Positions 1 to 11,880 are shown, counted from the first letter of the stretch. The stretch is DNA of 64,000 nucleotides from Crossaster papposus (GCA_037893245.1 JBAIAA010000261.1:1054001-1118000), one strand, 5' to 3'. The notes: a model not told the origin generated them from the letters alone. Numbers and translations: made by a program.

Positions 1-85
1 CTTTGTCCAGCGGGAATGAAGCATACGGATTCCTTCTGTGTCATATGGTACCAAAATTGTGATGGTGCAGTGCCCGCAATTACCG

Positions 86-350
86 CAAAGGTAAGATACA
101 CCATTGGTAATTGCTTGAATTATCATGAATGGGTGGATTAAATGGGTAAATATCGTTTAACTGACCTGTCTAAAGTTTTTCAATCATGGATGCTAAGAAA
201 AGCAAGAAAAACAAGAACAATTTGGTTCGTTTTCAACCGTTCTTGTTTTTTGCGCAATCGCCGTCCGGCAATTTCTAATAAGTAAGATATTTCTTAATAA
301 TTCGGTAGTAAAATTTTGTGATATCTGCAAATGGTGTATCCTACCTTTAA
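86..350 (+). mobile_element. Family A MITE, copy 1 (internally deleted)
   Basis: Starts with AAGGTAAGATACACCATTGG and ends CTACCTTTAA. The middle, including much of the central GC-rich palindrome, is shortened. Orientation '+' is defined here as the one beginning with the ACCATTGGTAATTGCTT end. Confidence 0.85.
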
Positions 351-1388
351 CGCCTCAGAAGTCGAGTAACTTTGAACAAACTGTAGTGAGTAATAAGCTT
401 ACATAATTTATAATTTATTTCTTTTGCACTATATGCATTCCTTAAGTTTTGCCACTTCTTATACACAGTATTTAGAGAGTCCCAAATGTTTGGACTAACC
501 ATAACCCCGGGCTGGACTCAAACCTGCAACCTGCAGAATTAAGCCCCAGTCCCACACTTTGCCGATTTTTTGTGTTTTTTTAGTTTTTAGCGAACCACAA
601 GGAAACAGTACAAAATTGGTACAACGATTTAGGCCACGAATAATTTTAAAAACTGCCACGGGATTGCCATATCTAATTGAGAAACGACAAAGAAGAGGAA
701 GGATTACAATGGGCGAATGTGATTAAATCGTTGCGGTGCAGCGACAGTTTTGAACATTTCAAAACTGTCGTAGCGCCTCCGCGATTTGTGACGATCTGCA
801 CGATGCGCAAGAACAAACTAAAAAGAAACGTCTAAATGCCAGATTGTTGTGGCTTTACCCGCAAACCTCGAGTTTAGTGCTCCAGACTACGAGGCCCCAA
901 CCCACTCTCTGGACCTTTTTTAAATCCCTGGCTTCTTTGTTTTTAGCTTAATGCGATTTAAGATTTCCAACTGAGATCCCTTGCCCCATTTTGATGCCTG
1001 TTGTGCTTCAGAAACATTCAATCGATTCATACGAACCCCAAAGTTAGACTATTTCTATTTGCTTTAATTTCTATTTGCTTCTCAGTGATTCGGAATTCGG
1101 AGGCGAATTCAAAGTCAAAGCCGAAGACGAAGCAAAGGTTTCTAAAAGGCCCTCTGTTGCTCCTAACTGTCCCAATTGTGAAGCTTAACATTAATTCAAA
1201 ATCTGTAAAATGGCCTGGGTAAAAACACATTTTGCGATTCCTTATTATACAGATATCCCAAGCTGATGGAAGAAGACGCAGTCAGGGCACTATGGCAGTA
1301 TTTACAGGCGCCAGACCAACTCAATGCATGTAAGCAAAGATTAACAGTCCTTAGATAACGTAACTTTGCCACTGCAGAGGATCGGAGC
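351..1388. other. Unassigned non-coding stretch
   Basis: Apart from the SINE-like fragment at 505-562 and a perfect 12-base hairpin arm pair (CGACAGTTTTGA, 741-769), I see no gene. The short frames here have no splice or start context. Confidence 0.6.
505..562 (-). mobile_element. Possible SINE head fragment
   Basis: On the minus strand, GTGGGACTGGGGCTTAA is followed by GGTTTGAGTCCAGCCC, a B-box-like motif. No SINE body recognised. Confidence 0.3.
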
Positions 1389-1566
1389 ACCGCTATACCG
1401 AACACCGCTATACCGAACACCGCTATACCAAACGCCGCTATACCGAACGCCGCTATACCGAACGCCGCTATACCGAACACCGCTATACCGAACACCGCTA
1501 TACCGAACACCGCTATACCGAACACCGCTATACCGAACACCGCTATACCGAACACCGAACACCGCT
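1389..1566. repeat. Minisatellite W1, 15-bp unit
   Basis: About 12 head-to-tail units of consensus ACCGCTATACCGAAC with a few A/G and C/A substitutions. Because 15 is a multiple of 3 the array is open in several frames, giving spurious repetitive peptides. Confidence 0.95.
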
Positions 1567-2096
1567 ACACCGAGCACCGAACATTTGGCTGTACCAAACA
1601 TTTGGCTGTACCGAACATTTGGCTGTACCGAACATTTGGCTGTACCGAACATTTGGCTGTACCGAACATTTGGCTGTACCAAACATTTGGCTATACCGAA
1701 CATTTGGCTGTACCAAACATTTGGCTGTACCAAACATTTGGCTGTACCAAACATTTGGCTGTACCGAACATTTGGCTGTACCAAACATTTGGCTATACCG
1801 AACATTTGGCTGTACCGAACACTCGGCTATACCGAACATTTGGCTGTACCGAACATTTGGCTGTACCGAACATTTGGCTGTACCGAACACTCGGCTATAC
1901 CGAACATTTGGCTGTACCAAACATTTGGCTGTACCGAACATTTGGCTGTACCAAACATTTGGCTGTACCGAACATTTGGCTGTACCAAACATTTGGCTAT
2001 ACCGAACATTTGGCTGTACCGAACACTCGGCTATACCGAACATTTGGCTGTACCGAACACTCGGCTATACCGAACATTTGGCTGTACCGAACATGA
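1567..2096. repeat. Minisatellite W2, 17-bp unit
   Basis: About 30 head-to-tail units of ATTTGGCTGTACCGAAC, interspersed with variants carrying CTCGGCTATACC or TACCAAAC. It shares the GCT(A/G)TACCGAAC core with the adjoining 15-bp array and is probably derived from it. Confidence 0.95.
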
Positions 2097-2521
2097 CTAT
2101 TGGCTCCCGATTTTTGTGTCCAAACATACCAAACATTGTTGTTGAAAATATGTCACAAGTTTTTTAGAAAACCGCATGGGTACTTGTATATCAAATGCTA
2201 TTTAGACCATGTTTAATACCTGAATGTTAAACGGCTGGTGCTTTATGCTAAAGAGTGATGGGTGGCTATTATTTTTCCAAATGAATATAAGGAAAAGCCA
2301 AAAGTTGCGTTAAAATTCGGTGTGATGAATAAGATTTCGGTGTGGTGAATAAAAGGAGGTGCACTTTAAAGTAGGCCATCTTGAAAAATGGGCATGTGAT
2401 GGTCCGGTGGCTGAAAATAGCTATACCGAATAAAAATCTGTGGATCCCAGGATGTTTGTAAGCTTTTGAACAACAATTAGGTTTGTTACTTTTTGGATAG
2501 TTGCAAAAGGGACAAAATCTC

Positions 2522-2767
2522 TTTAAAAAGTTCACACCGGGATTAATAGATCAATCCGCATTTGACCATAAGCCCCGCCCACCTTAGCAACAGCATTGCG
2601 ACGTTCTTTTTCACGAACCTTGATCCGAGGCGGGTTCAGGCCGACATCTGTGGGAAGCACACCCTGATATTTCACTGATATTCACTGACACACATTTTTC
2701 TGATCTGGCTCATGCCGTGTTTATCCATCATCCATCATTCATTTTGAATTCTGAATTTTTTTTAATG
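2522..2767 (-). mobile_element. Family B MITE, copy 1 (diverged)
   Basis: Contains TTAAAAAGTTCACACCGGGATTA, CCTTGATCCGAGGCGGGTTCAGGCC and the terminal CATCATTCATTTTGAATTC region of family B, with many substitutions. Confidence 0.6.
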
Positions 2768-2881
2768 TGTACATACGTCCTCTGACAAAAAGTGGTTAAA
2801 GAATTTGTTAAAGTACATGTACAACAGGCCCGAATGATTGTCAGCTTATTTTTGTGTCTATTTACATGTGTCTTTTATCAG

Positions 2882-2980
2882 TGTCCGTCTACGAGGCCTT
2901 TGAAGTCGAAGACTCGGCATGCCAGCATGTCATGCAGGACTATGTACTGACACACTCCGGCAGCTTTCCTATGCTCATAG
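2882..2980 (+). CDS. Candidate internal coding exon, unidentified protein
   Basis: A 99-base open island preceded by a T-rich tract ending in AG (2880-2881) and followed by a strong GTAAGC donor at 2981. The open frame starts with two bases completing a split codon, then 32 codons (starting SVYEAFEVEDSACQHVMQDY), then one base, so both flanking introns are phase 1. The peptide is acidic at the start and of ordinary composition, unlike the repeat-derived frames around it. It lies just upstream of a SINE (3043). Its leftover G joins in phase with the exon at 13603 to give a glycine. I do not recognise the protein family. The exon call rests on splice borders and phase compatibility only; chance open frames of this length exist, so confidence is moderate. 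Confidence 0.5.
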
Positions 2981-3042
2981 GTAAGCAAGTGCACCGAACG
3001 GCGCAAAGTATCCTGCTTAGGAACACACAATTCAATTCAATA

Positions 3043-3272
3043 GTGGAGTGTCGTGGTCGAGCGGTTAAGAGCTGGGTTTTCTGTTCCGCAGAGCGCGAGT
3101 TTGAGTCCCGGTGTCGACACGTGTGTCCTTGGGCAAGGCAATTCAACCACTATTGCTTCGTCCTTCGGATGGGACGTAAAGCCGTAGGTCCCGTGTGTGT
3201 GTATAATGTATATATTGAACCTGGGCGCTTTTGAGGAATCCTCGGTTTCATTGCCGAAAAGAAATAATAATA
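3043..3272 (+). mobile_element. tRNA-derived SINE with (ATA)n tail
   Basis: A-box-like TGGTCGAGCGGTT and B-box-like GAGTTTGAGTCCC at tRNA spacing, then CTTGGGCAAGGCA, a body, and an (AAT)n tail. The head resembles a serine/leucine-type tRNA with an extra arm. Confidence 0.85.
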
Positions 3273-3440
3273 ATAATAATTCATCATGTGACACACACAA
3301 CAATTTGTTGCCCCTTGTTCAGCAGTAACAGAATATATAAGGGCGATACACACAACAAATCATCTACAAAAATTACAATAAAAATTATATATGAGGTTTA
3401 GGTACATGTGAAAAGAATTTAAAACTGTTCCTTTCAAGAC

Positions 3441-3823
3441 TTAAAGGTAGGATACACCATTGGTAATTGCTTCAATTATGATGAATGGGTGGATTTGGGG
3501 GGTTGTATTTTATAGTAAATATCGTTTAACTGACCTGTCCGAAGTTTTACAATTATGGATGCCGAGAAAAGCTCGAAAAACAGCGTTTGTTTTCAACCGG
3601 CGTCGAGCAGTTATTCTTATGTTATCTTTGTTTTTTCGCGATCGCGATCCTGATAACTTCATTAAATTATATTTTTCAGAATAATTACAGGATATCTAGC
3701 GCAATCATTTTGCTGGATGCATACATGTAGCATCATTATTTACTTTCAAATGAGTAAGATATTTCCTTCATAATTAGGTAGTAAATATTTTCTATATCTG
3801 CAAATGGTGTATCCTACTTTTAA
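3441..3823 (+). mobile_element. Family A MITE, copy 2 (near full length)
   Basis: Flanked by TTAA on both sides. Terminal inverted repeat AGGTAGGATACACCATT at the left and its complement at the right. Contains GGTGGATTTGGGGGGTTGTA, the GTTTTCAACCGGCGTCG segment, a central GATCG-rich palindrome and CATTTTGCTGGATGC. Non-coding. Confidence 0.93.
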
Positions 3824-4834
3824 CTGACAATTATGAAGACGGCATCCTAACCCAAAAAGATGTTTTACTTTATCCTTGCAAATACTAAAACTTGATGGAC
3901 TCTGAACACACCTAAACACATCGCAACACTGCGAAACTTTGTATCCCCACAGTGTGCCACAGCTGCAATGCTTCCTGTGATTCATTTCATCAAACACGTG
4001 GGACGCGTCGTAGTTGTATTTACGGCACAAAATGGGGACTGTTAAATGTACTTATTCAGCGCACAGTAAAACGTCTGATAATCAGCAAAGAGTGTCGTCA
4101 AATCTCTAATCGGAAAGTGTTCAAAATGTAAAACAAAATGGCGGACACGTGTGGTTTTAAAGAAAAAACAAGCTTACATTGGGCTTTTAGCTGAAATTCA
4201 GCTGCAATATTCAAAATTGACTATGATGAATGTTCCATTTACAACGTTCCACACAACGTCTCAGTATTTAGGTTCGTATTTTTTATTTTTAACCATATAA
4301 AAACCAGCTTATATTACAACAAAAGACACGTCCTAAGTTACGACGTGTGTTTCAAACTGTTGTCAAGAAACTTTTGTCGTGTTGAACGCATCGCAAGCTT
4401 TGTGAAATGGATCGTATTCGTACAACACAGTTGGATTTGGATTTTGAAGGTGGTTTGGGTCAATACCCTAAACATGTACATAGAAGATTTACATACATGT
4501 ATCTTTCATTCCTTTAGGCCTGCAAGCTTTTTTTACAAATGTAACTTGTATAGTATTTAAAGCGTTCGACGGTATGCAAATTAGTCTTTAGACTGGGGAA
4601 CGTTATGCAAATTATCGATTTGGCCTTGCTTTTAGACCCCAAAACGGTTTGCTTCTAGCATCCACTTCAGGAGTCAAACTGAAGTGGCTGTTTGCACTTG
4701 TGTTTTCATCAAACAAAAAGAGCGTCCTGCCTGCTGGATGTGAATGGTTGTGCCAACTGCTAATAATCCCAGCTACTAGTGAAAAGCCTATCAATATTTG
4801 TTGCAAAACAAAACCACACAACAGTCATCTATAC
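3824..4834. other. Unassigned AT-rich stretch
   Basis: No convincing exon, RNA gene or repeat recognised between family A copy 2 and family E copy 1. Confidence 0.55.
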
Positions 4835-5254
4835 GCGACCCGCTCCAGGAAAAGGTGACATAAGTCGCAAAAACTAAAAATAGAGTTATGTGCATGATTA
4901 AAAAGTCCAGGATATAAGCTTTAATTTGGTACAGAGTTCAGCTCCATAGCCCCTCCTGTTCCGGTGATATGACATTTTTTGCAAATTAATGGTTCCACGA
5001 GAATTCAAAATACACAACTGAGAAGACAGGCCTCGAAACACAACAAAACTAAAACAATACATTGGAACCATGCACTCTTAAAAGGTTTCATTTCACTTTA
5101 TTTATCGAATTCCAGCTTTTTGTTAATTAAATCTGAAACTTTGGATATTAAAGATGTCATTTAAGACAAAAATATTGACCCTATTAACTTTAACAGGCCA
5201 TTACTCATAAATGCATAGTGCGACTTATGTCACCTTTTTTCTGGAGCGGGTCAC
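4835..5254. mobile_element. Family E MITE, copy 1
   Basis: Inverted ends GACCCGCTCCAGGAAAAGG ... CTGGAGCGGGTC, extended by GTGACATAAGTCGCA and its complement. AT-rich interior, no coding frame. Confidence 0.85.
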
Positions 5255-5666
5255 ATATACATGTAGAGTTAGGCCCTGTGTCATTCATCCACGCTGAGCC
5301 AGATATAGTCTTTGCCAAAGACGAAAGCGTTTGATCGATCGTGTACGTCGCGTATTCTTTTTACGCAGTGCGCCCGCTAACGACACGATTATAGACCAGC
5401 TCCCTCACTCGCGCATACGACTTTGCAAATTGCTTCTAGCGGTTCAACTTTTACCTTATTTCTCTGCAGGCTTTCCTATGGAGCCAATCGGCGATCGCAG
5501 AACACAAAATTCATTTGTGAAGCAGCGCTAATTGCAAAGCAGGTCAGCGTGACCAGTGAATGGTAGTTGACTGCGTGAAGATGCTATGCCTATTTGTGAC
5601 CTACTCCCACAAAACCAGACATAAGTGTTTTTGTTTGAAAAGTGAGATATTGTTATTTCCATTTAG

Positions 5667-7562
5667 TACAGGGTGGTCCAAAAAAAACTATACCCAACTT
5701 TAGAGGCCATTTTCTCCTAGATGATAAAATATTTTAGTAATTTGGTTTGCATATTATTAAAGCATATATCGTTGAGCATTATTGGTGAAAATAGGGAAGA
5801 TATTACATTAATATTTTTGGAGATATTCTTATTTTTAGCGAGTATGTTTAAAAATGGCTTTTCCACGGGAGCTGTCAATGCATCAACGTGTTTGAATATG
5901 ATATGACACAATAATGTAATGACGCGATAGTCCTTTGACAAATGTTTTTGCGAGAGCTTCTTTTATTTACACTAAAATGAATAATTAATACTTTTTAATA
6001 GTTAGGCTTCTGGTTTTGTTTATTTCAGTTAGTTCAACAAATGATATAATTTCATGTATCTGGAACATAGTTCATTTTTTAATAAATAAAAGAAGCTCTC
6101 GCAAAAACATTTGTCAAAGGACTATCGCGTCATTACATTATTTTAATAAATACCTAGGAGAGTTGAAGGCTTCTGATTGGCCGAGACTCGATCACGTGCC
6201 GGTCATTATATGTAGTAACATCATGGGTTTTCCAAGGGCCGTTTTCTAAACCCCGGCTTTGGGCTGCACTCTGGCCACATTACAGACGTTTTCCTAGTTC
6301 CGGATCGCAAAAAATATTCAGGCTGTTTTCGGCAAGTCTAATCCTCGAAATTTAAATGAAATAGGTTTAGTAGTTTACCTTGAGTGATGGAGAAACTACA
6401 GTTTTTGTTTCGATATTTATGCTCTTCTTTATTTTAAAATACATACTGTACGACGTCAAATATACCGACATCCCTTTTTCTAGTTGTGGATCAGTTTAAC
6501 CAATTCCGGATCGAGTAAAAAAACTGCTTCGTACATGTACGTACATGAACAATTATCACGCTAGAACCAACCCGAATCAAGCCTATATTTCTGATAAAGT
6601 ATTCATTAATTTATATAAATACAGTTTAAAATAAATGTCAAATACTTTAACTTCCAATAAAGTTTCAAAAAAGGACTTGCAAAGAAATGCTTTGAAATGT
6701 TTTGTCCGTGTACGTGTGTTGCGCGCGGCAACGATCCGATAAACTTTGTCCCACCATGGAGACATTTCTCCATGGTCCATTAGAACACGTCATATGAAAT
6801 CGCTTGCGCGCGTGCTGTTGATGCATGTATTTTACGGGCGATCCGGAACTAGAAAAAAAAAATGAACGTTCAGTCTTTGGCAGATTTGAGACTTTTACTT
6901 CGACTTATTTTTACTTATGTATCAAGAAGCTTGTATGTTTCTTTTCAAAATGCACTTCATCTAAACAAATAGTATTGGAGACCAAGCCATAACAAGGTAG
7001 GTTTTTATTTGAAGCGATCTGGAACTAGAAAAAATTCGGAACTAGGAAAACAACTGTACCACTGCTAAACTACATGAACAAAGCCAAAATACGAAAACGA
7101 AGCTGCGTTTGTAAAACGGCGTAAAAGGAGCCGCGAAGTCGCGAAATTCGGAGTATTTTCACCATTTTTCTCGTTAAAAAGGTATTTATTAAAGGTAATA
7201 ACAGTGTAATAACAGTGTAATAACCTCGCCTTCGGCTCGATCCATTACCAGCGGTCATCCCCCAACCCGGTCATTACCACGCAGTAACAACCGGGTTCTC
7301 GCACTGTTATTACCTATGTGTCATATCATATTCAAACACGTTGATGCATTGACAGCTCCCGTGGAAAAGCCATTTTTACACATACTCGCTAAAAAAAGGA
7401 ATATCTCCAAAAATATTAATGTAATATCTTCCCTATTTTTCACCAATAATGCTCAACGATATATGCTTTAATAATATGCAAACCAAATTACTAAAATATT
7501 TTATCATCTAAGAGAAAATGGCCTCCAAAGTTGGGTATAGTTTTTTTTGGACCACCCTGTAC
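5667..7562. mobile_element. Element L, 1.9-kb long-inverted-repeat composite
   Basis: Outer arms of ~240 bases (5667-5909 and 7318-7562) are inverted copies beginning TACAGGGTGGTCCAAAAAA. Inside are a second inverted pair (about 5910-5970 versus 6083-6144), element M (6289-7058), and a palindromic block (7190-7316) centred on CTCGCCTTCGGCTCG. No transposase-like coding frame. Confidence 0.8.
6289..7058. mobile_element. Element M, nested in L
   Basis: CGTTTTCCTAGTTCCGGATC at the left and TTCGGAACTAGGAAAACA at the right. Internal repeats of TCTAGTT(C/G)(C/T)GGATC occur in both orientations (6479, 6838, 7017). Non-coding. Confidence 0.55.
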
Positions 7563-8789
7563 ACATCTTCAGCTTTCATCTGGTACCAAAACCACCTTTA
7601 TACTATACATACTTTTAATTTTATGAGGATTTTAAGACTGCGGTGTACACGCGATTCTATGGGAATCAAATAATGAGTTAAATGCCTTTGAAAGTTAACT
7701 TTATTTATTACAATAAAAGGTTTCAAAACACAATAGTAACCAGTACATTAGAAAAATGATATCAACTTCAAATTTGTTACAGTGTCTTATCATGACATAT
7801 TTATCATTTCCTGTTGATTAATTTAGTTTTATTCCAATATAGAGCTGTATCTCGAAATAGCCTGTGCGACTTATGTCGGGTTTCGTAGGTGCCGGTCACA
7901 TATTCAAATAGTCGAATTTGCATGAAAAGTCACGCTCCATTTAAGCAATTTGCAAAGACCATTGCGTGATTGAGGGAGCTGATGGGAATATAAATTGTGT
8001 CGTTAGCGGGCGCACTGTCGAATGCAGTGGTCTTTGGCAAAGACTAGGCCAATTATAGAGATAAGATTTACAACCCCCTGTCATCACAATGGCAGGTAAT
8101 CCGATAAGTTCAGCCTAGTGACCTCTGGACCATGAGCGCTCAAGCATGTACCGTTTTAAGCAAAGCTTTTTTAATACAGTTCGGGCCCTTAACATTCGAC
8201 TCTCCCAAGTAATTTGGATACCGTTTCTAAAAAGCTCGGAGGCATAACCTTTGCTACCCCAAACCCATCAAACTTCAACTGCAGGTTTTGGCTGGTTTGG
8301 TACCAAACCATATCAATTTGTTGTTGGACTTTGTTTGACTCTGTACAAAAGGCCCAGGGAGACCCTGTTGAATTCTGCAAGGTTCAGGGCAGAAAGGCAT
8401 GAGACTTGTAAACATGTTGGAGTTTTTGGGGAATGCACTGGCATTTTTTCGTGGGTGACCCACGGCTGGTTACGGCACAGTTCCTGGTCAACTGTAAGTT
8501 TATGTACATGTACACCGTGTGTGTCCCCACTCAAGCACATACTACTGGCCAGTCGTCACTGCACTGATACTGAACAATGCATTGACCCATCTGTACCAAT
8601 TCGATCAAACAAACAATTTCCATTCCCATTAACAGTGTTAACTTTTAATTGCAATGTACTGTACTAAAGCTATGAAACACTGTTAAGTGCATGTCTAACA
8701 TAAAAAGGTTTCCGAATGATTAGTGCATTTCACATAATGGTAAAAAATTGTGGCCCGTGTGCATGGGCACATCACGAACTTGAGGATAG
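7563..8789. other. Mostly unassigned; half of a TGTGACC-type element
   Basis: CTGTGCGACTTATGTCGGG then GTGCCGGTCACAT (about 7860-7897) resembles one end of family E. 8390-8492 has a GTAAGTTT donor and an open frame but a poor acceptor; not called as an exon. Confidence 0.45.
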
Positions 8790-8909
8790 GGCCGTGTCCA
8801 AAATGAGTGTGTAGAGCTACGTACGTCTACGTCTACAGCTACAGCTACATCTACGTAGGCGCTAAGGCAAATGGAAGTCGGACGCGGCTACAGCAGAACC
8901 TAGCGCTAG

Positions 8910-9276
8910 TTAAAGGTGGTATACACTATTTGCAGATATCGAAAATATTTACTACCGAATTATTAAGAAATATCCTACTCATCTGAAAGTAAATGTTGAT
9001 TCTGGGCATCCAGCAAAATGATTGCGCTAGATATCCTGTAATTATTCCGAAAAATCGAATTTTTCATTATAAAATTCGATTTGGGGGTCGCGATAACATA
9101 AGAATAACTGCTCGACGCCGGTTGAAAAAAAACGCTGTTTTTCGTGCTTTTCTCGGCATCCATGATTCTAAAACTTCGGACAGCTCAGTTAAACGATATT
9201 TACTATAAATACAACCCCCCAAATCTACTCATTCATGATAATTCAAGCAATGACCAATGGTGTATACTACCTTTAA
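8910..9276 (-). mobile_element. Family A MITE, copy 3, nested in element R
   Basis: TTAA-flanked, reversed orientation. Its right TTAA (9273-9276) is at the same time the left TTAA of a family B copy. Both lie inside element R (8790-9894). Confidence 0.92.
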
Positions 9277-9514
9277 CCAGTTCGCGCCGGATGACGAATA
9301 TAAACGCAAAAATTTCCCCAAATTCAAAACGGATGACGAATATATACGCCAAGTTCAAGTTCGGAAATATATGTCAGCAGCGCGCAAGGCCGGAAATGCG
9401 TGGGTGTGCTACCCAGCACTATAGGCCTGAACACGCTTCGGATCGAGTTTCGTTAAAAATAATCCCGCCCGTCGGCTCGGCGATGTTAAAATAATCCCGG
9501 CGCGAACTGGTTAA
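9273..9514 (+). mobile_element. Family B MITE, copy 2
   Basis: TTAA, then terminal inverted repeat CCAGTTCGCGCCGG at the left and its complement ending in TTAA at 9511-9514. '+' is defined as the orientation with GGATGACGAATATAAACG next to the left end. Confidence 0.92.
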
Positions 9515-10023
9515 TGCGCCCTCATGCAATGCTTGAATTCGTGTTTGAAAAATTATGATGTAAGAATTTACAACAATTATCATCTGCTCGATGTTACGCA
9601 ATGTTTGTTTACTGCTGGTCGAAAAAACCTGATGATATTGACGTCTTTATCGGTTTGTAAGTTGTAATTCAATGCACCGTATTTAAAAAAATAAACGAAA
9701 ATCTGCTCAAAATTAACACGAGTGCTGCCGCCATTTTGTTTTGCCTGAGCTAGCTAGACAACATCTCTTACGGCTAAATGTGACGTTGTAGCCAAAGCTG
9801 TAGCTATGTAGACGGCATTTCGGACAGCGCTACAAAATGGCCGACGCAGACAATAGTCGTAGCTGTAGCTCTAGACACCCGTTTCGGACACGGCATAATA
9901 AGCAATGAGAGCTTCATCCAGTATTTTTTGTACCGCCTCTATTGAGGCGTCCCTTTTTATTTTTAAGGTTCTCATATTTGTGTGCCTTTTTAGAGTTTAG
10001 CCGGTTGGTCGAAAAAAAATAAT

Positions 10024-10478
10024 CTAAAGCCGTGTTCGCACTGGATAAACATTTTGGGTAACTTTACCATGACGCCAGGTAACATTCCGATGGGTTAAAC
10101 TTCCCACCGTCCACACTTGGATTTAATTGACGCGGGTAGAATTGCCGAGATCATGGGTAAACTAACCGAGCTGGCTCCAAAACAATAAAGATGGCGCCCT
10201 TCATGACCTATGACCTATGACCTAGTTCTCGACATTAAATCTTCCATCACCGGGTGATTTAACCGAGACGTCGCGTCCGCACTGGATTTTCTGGCTCGAT
10301 TAAACTGACCTGGTCAATCTTCCTGGGCACCTTTGGCTCGGTTAAACTACCCACGCGGCGTGGGTAAGTTACCTGTGAGGAAAGTTACCCAGGCTGTTCG
10401 CACTGGACTTGAAATGGGTAAATTACCCATTGGCTCGGTTAGTTTGACCAAATTAAGTCCAGTGCGAACAGGGCTTAA
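10024..10478. mobile_element. Family D MITE, copy 1
   Basis: Terminal inverted repeat (TA)AAGCCGTGTTCGCACTGGA / TCCAGTGCGAACAGGGCTTA. The interior repeats degenerate GGGTAAACT/AGTTTACCC phrases in both orientations. Confidence 0.85.
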
Positions 10479-10595
10479 AAGAACATTCCCAAATTGTAAA
10501 AGACCAATGCATTACACTACAGAGTTGTGCCATATATCAAATGAAAGCTTATTTCCTGCTTTTTCTGACCAACACATCATACTCATTTTTGCAGA

Positions 10596-10966
10596 GTGGG
10601 TCACATATGTGATGCGATCAAGCAAAATCATTCTGAAGTAGGCCTTGGTCATTTTGGAGATTTTTACATATTCTTGTGTAGCGTACTTCAGGCTCCATTT
10701 CAGTGAAAACCCCATGTGAATACGACCTTTGGTTAAAATATTACAACCATTTGAACACCAGCACGTTAAAAAAAAATAAACTGAGAAAATCATGTTTTTG
10801 TATTACTTCCCTTCTGAACTTGGTTAAAAGAAAAATATTTTCCCCTTCTGTTTTTGTAAAAAAGTCAATTTAGATTTGTCCACTCCTACGAACATATTTT
10901 GGCCTGATCTCAAAACAAGAATTGCCGAGTTCCAACTGATTTTGCTTGATCGCATCACATATGTTA
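10596..10966. mobile_element. Family G inverted-repeat element
   Basis: The left end GTGGGTCACATATGTGATGC, then GATCAAGCAAAATCA, is matched by TGATTTTGCTTGATCGCATC then ACATATGTTACC at the right. It abuts family F copy 1. Confidence 0.8.
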
Positions 10967-11602
10967 CCTGTCACCACAATATGAGAGTAAAGTCGGAAAA
11001 ATTGAAAATTGAGATATTGTTATTTTCAATTTCTTGAGAAAGATAGCTTTCCAATGGTATATAACACTTGGGGGTTTTGCAATAAATACATTTTACAGTG
11101 CTCCAGAAAGTCACAGGTTTCAAAAAACGTGTTTGTGAGAAAACTTAATTATAAACATCCTAAACAAAACACAAAAAAGATTGCCAAACAGGACAAGTAA
11201 GGTTAGGTTGAGCATAGCAACGGCTATGTTCTAATTATTATTTCGTCTTTAAACTTCCCACACATACAAACTATTGTATAATCAACAAAATATCAAAATT
11301 TCGAAAACGTGGGACAGTTACGTAGACCTAATTTGCATATTTAATTACCGTGTTAGTTAGACCACTGATGGACTTTAATCCAAACAGTAACTACGCAAAC
11401 ACTACTCAAAATCACGTAATTTAAGAGGTTTTCGATCATCTGATTGCACCCCAAAAGTAAGAATATGTAGAGGAGGAATTAGGCTTTCCAAATTAGGCAA
11501 AATTTCAAAATTGACCACCCCTTCATATTTTGACTTTGGATGGCCATATCTCCAAATCACATTGTGCGAATTTACTCTCATTTTGTGGTGACAGGTCACA
11601 TA
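10964..11602. mobile_element. Family F MITE, copy 1
   Basis: Ends TTACCTGTCACCACAATATG ... TTTTGTGGTGACAGGTCAC. Interior shared in the same order with copy 2 at 17521 (GAGAAAGATAGCTTTCCAAT, GCATAGCAACGGCTATGTTC, GACTTTGGATGGCCATATCT). Confidence 0.88.
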
Positions 11603-11777
11603 TAGGCCTACAATAGACATATAATATGATGATAGGCAATATTCTCTAATCTTCTGCGATTTCACTGGCTGCTTCTCAAAGAGCTGAATTGTGTGCAAAT
11701 TTCATATTTATTTATGTTATGTGTTCATTCTTTTGTGAGTAGGTTTCTAGATAGGGTCAGCGGTAATAAAAAAAAGT

Positions 11778-11880
11778 CGGGAGACAAAAATAGGGTCGGT
11801 TGGAAATGAGAACCAAAGAATTAAAAAGGCGGGAGACAAAAATAGGGTCGGTTGGAAATGAGAACCAAAGAATTAAAAAG
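11778..11880. repeat. 51-bp direct duplication
   Basis: GGGAGACAAAAATAGGGTCG and the following AATGAGAACCAAAGAATTAA occur twice in tandem with no visible change. Confidence 0.9.

Larger units (their letters stand above)
8790..9894. mobile_element. Element R, host of two nested MITEs
   Basis: GGCCGTGTCCAAAATGAGTG and TAGAGCTACG at the left; GTAGCTCTAGACACCCGTTT and CGGACACGGC at the right. The subterminal zones are rich in GTAGCTGTAGC-type repeats. Family A copy 3 and family B copy 2 are inserted in it. Confidence 0.75.

Noticed and set aside
1341-2167. Open frames of 120-259 codons with repeated LYRTP or NIWLYRTFGC phrases
   Set aside because: Translations of the 15- and 17-bp minisatellites on both strands.
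3045-3120. Functional tRNA gene
   Set aside because: A/B boxes are present but the sequence continues into a SINE body and tail; no intact cloverleaf with acceptor pairing was seen.
8390-8492. Open plus-strand stretch ending in a GTAAGTTT donor
   Set aside because: No good pyrimidine tract or acceptor, and the phase is unsupported.
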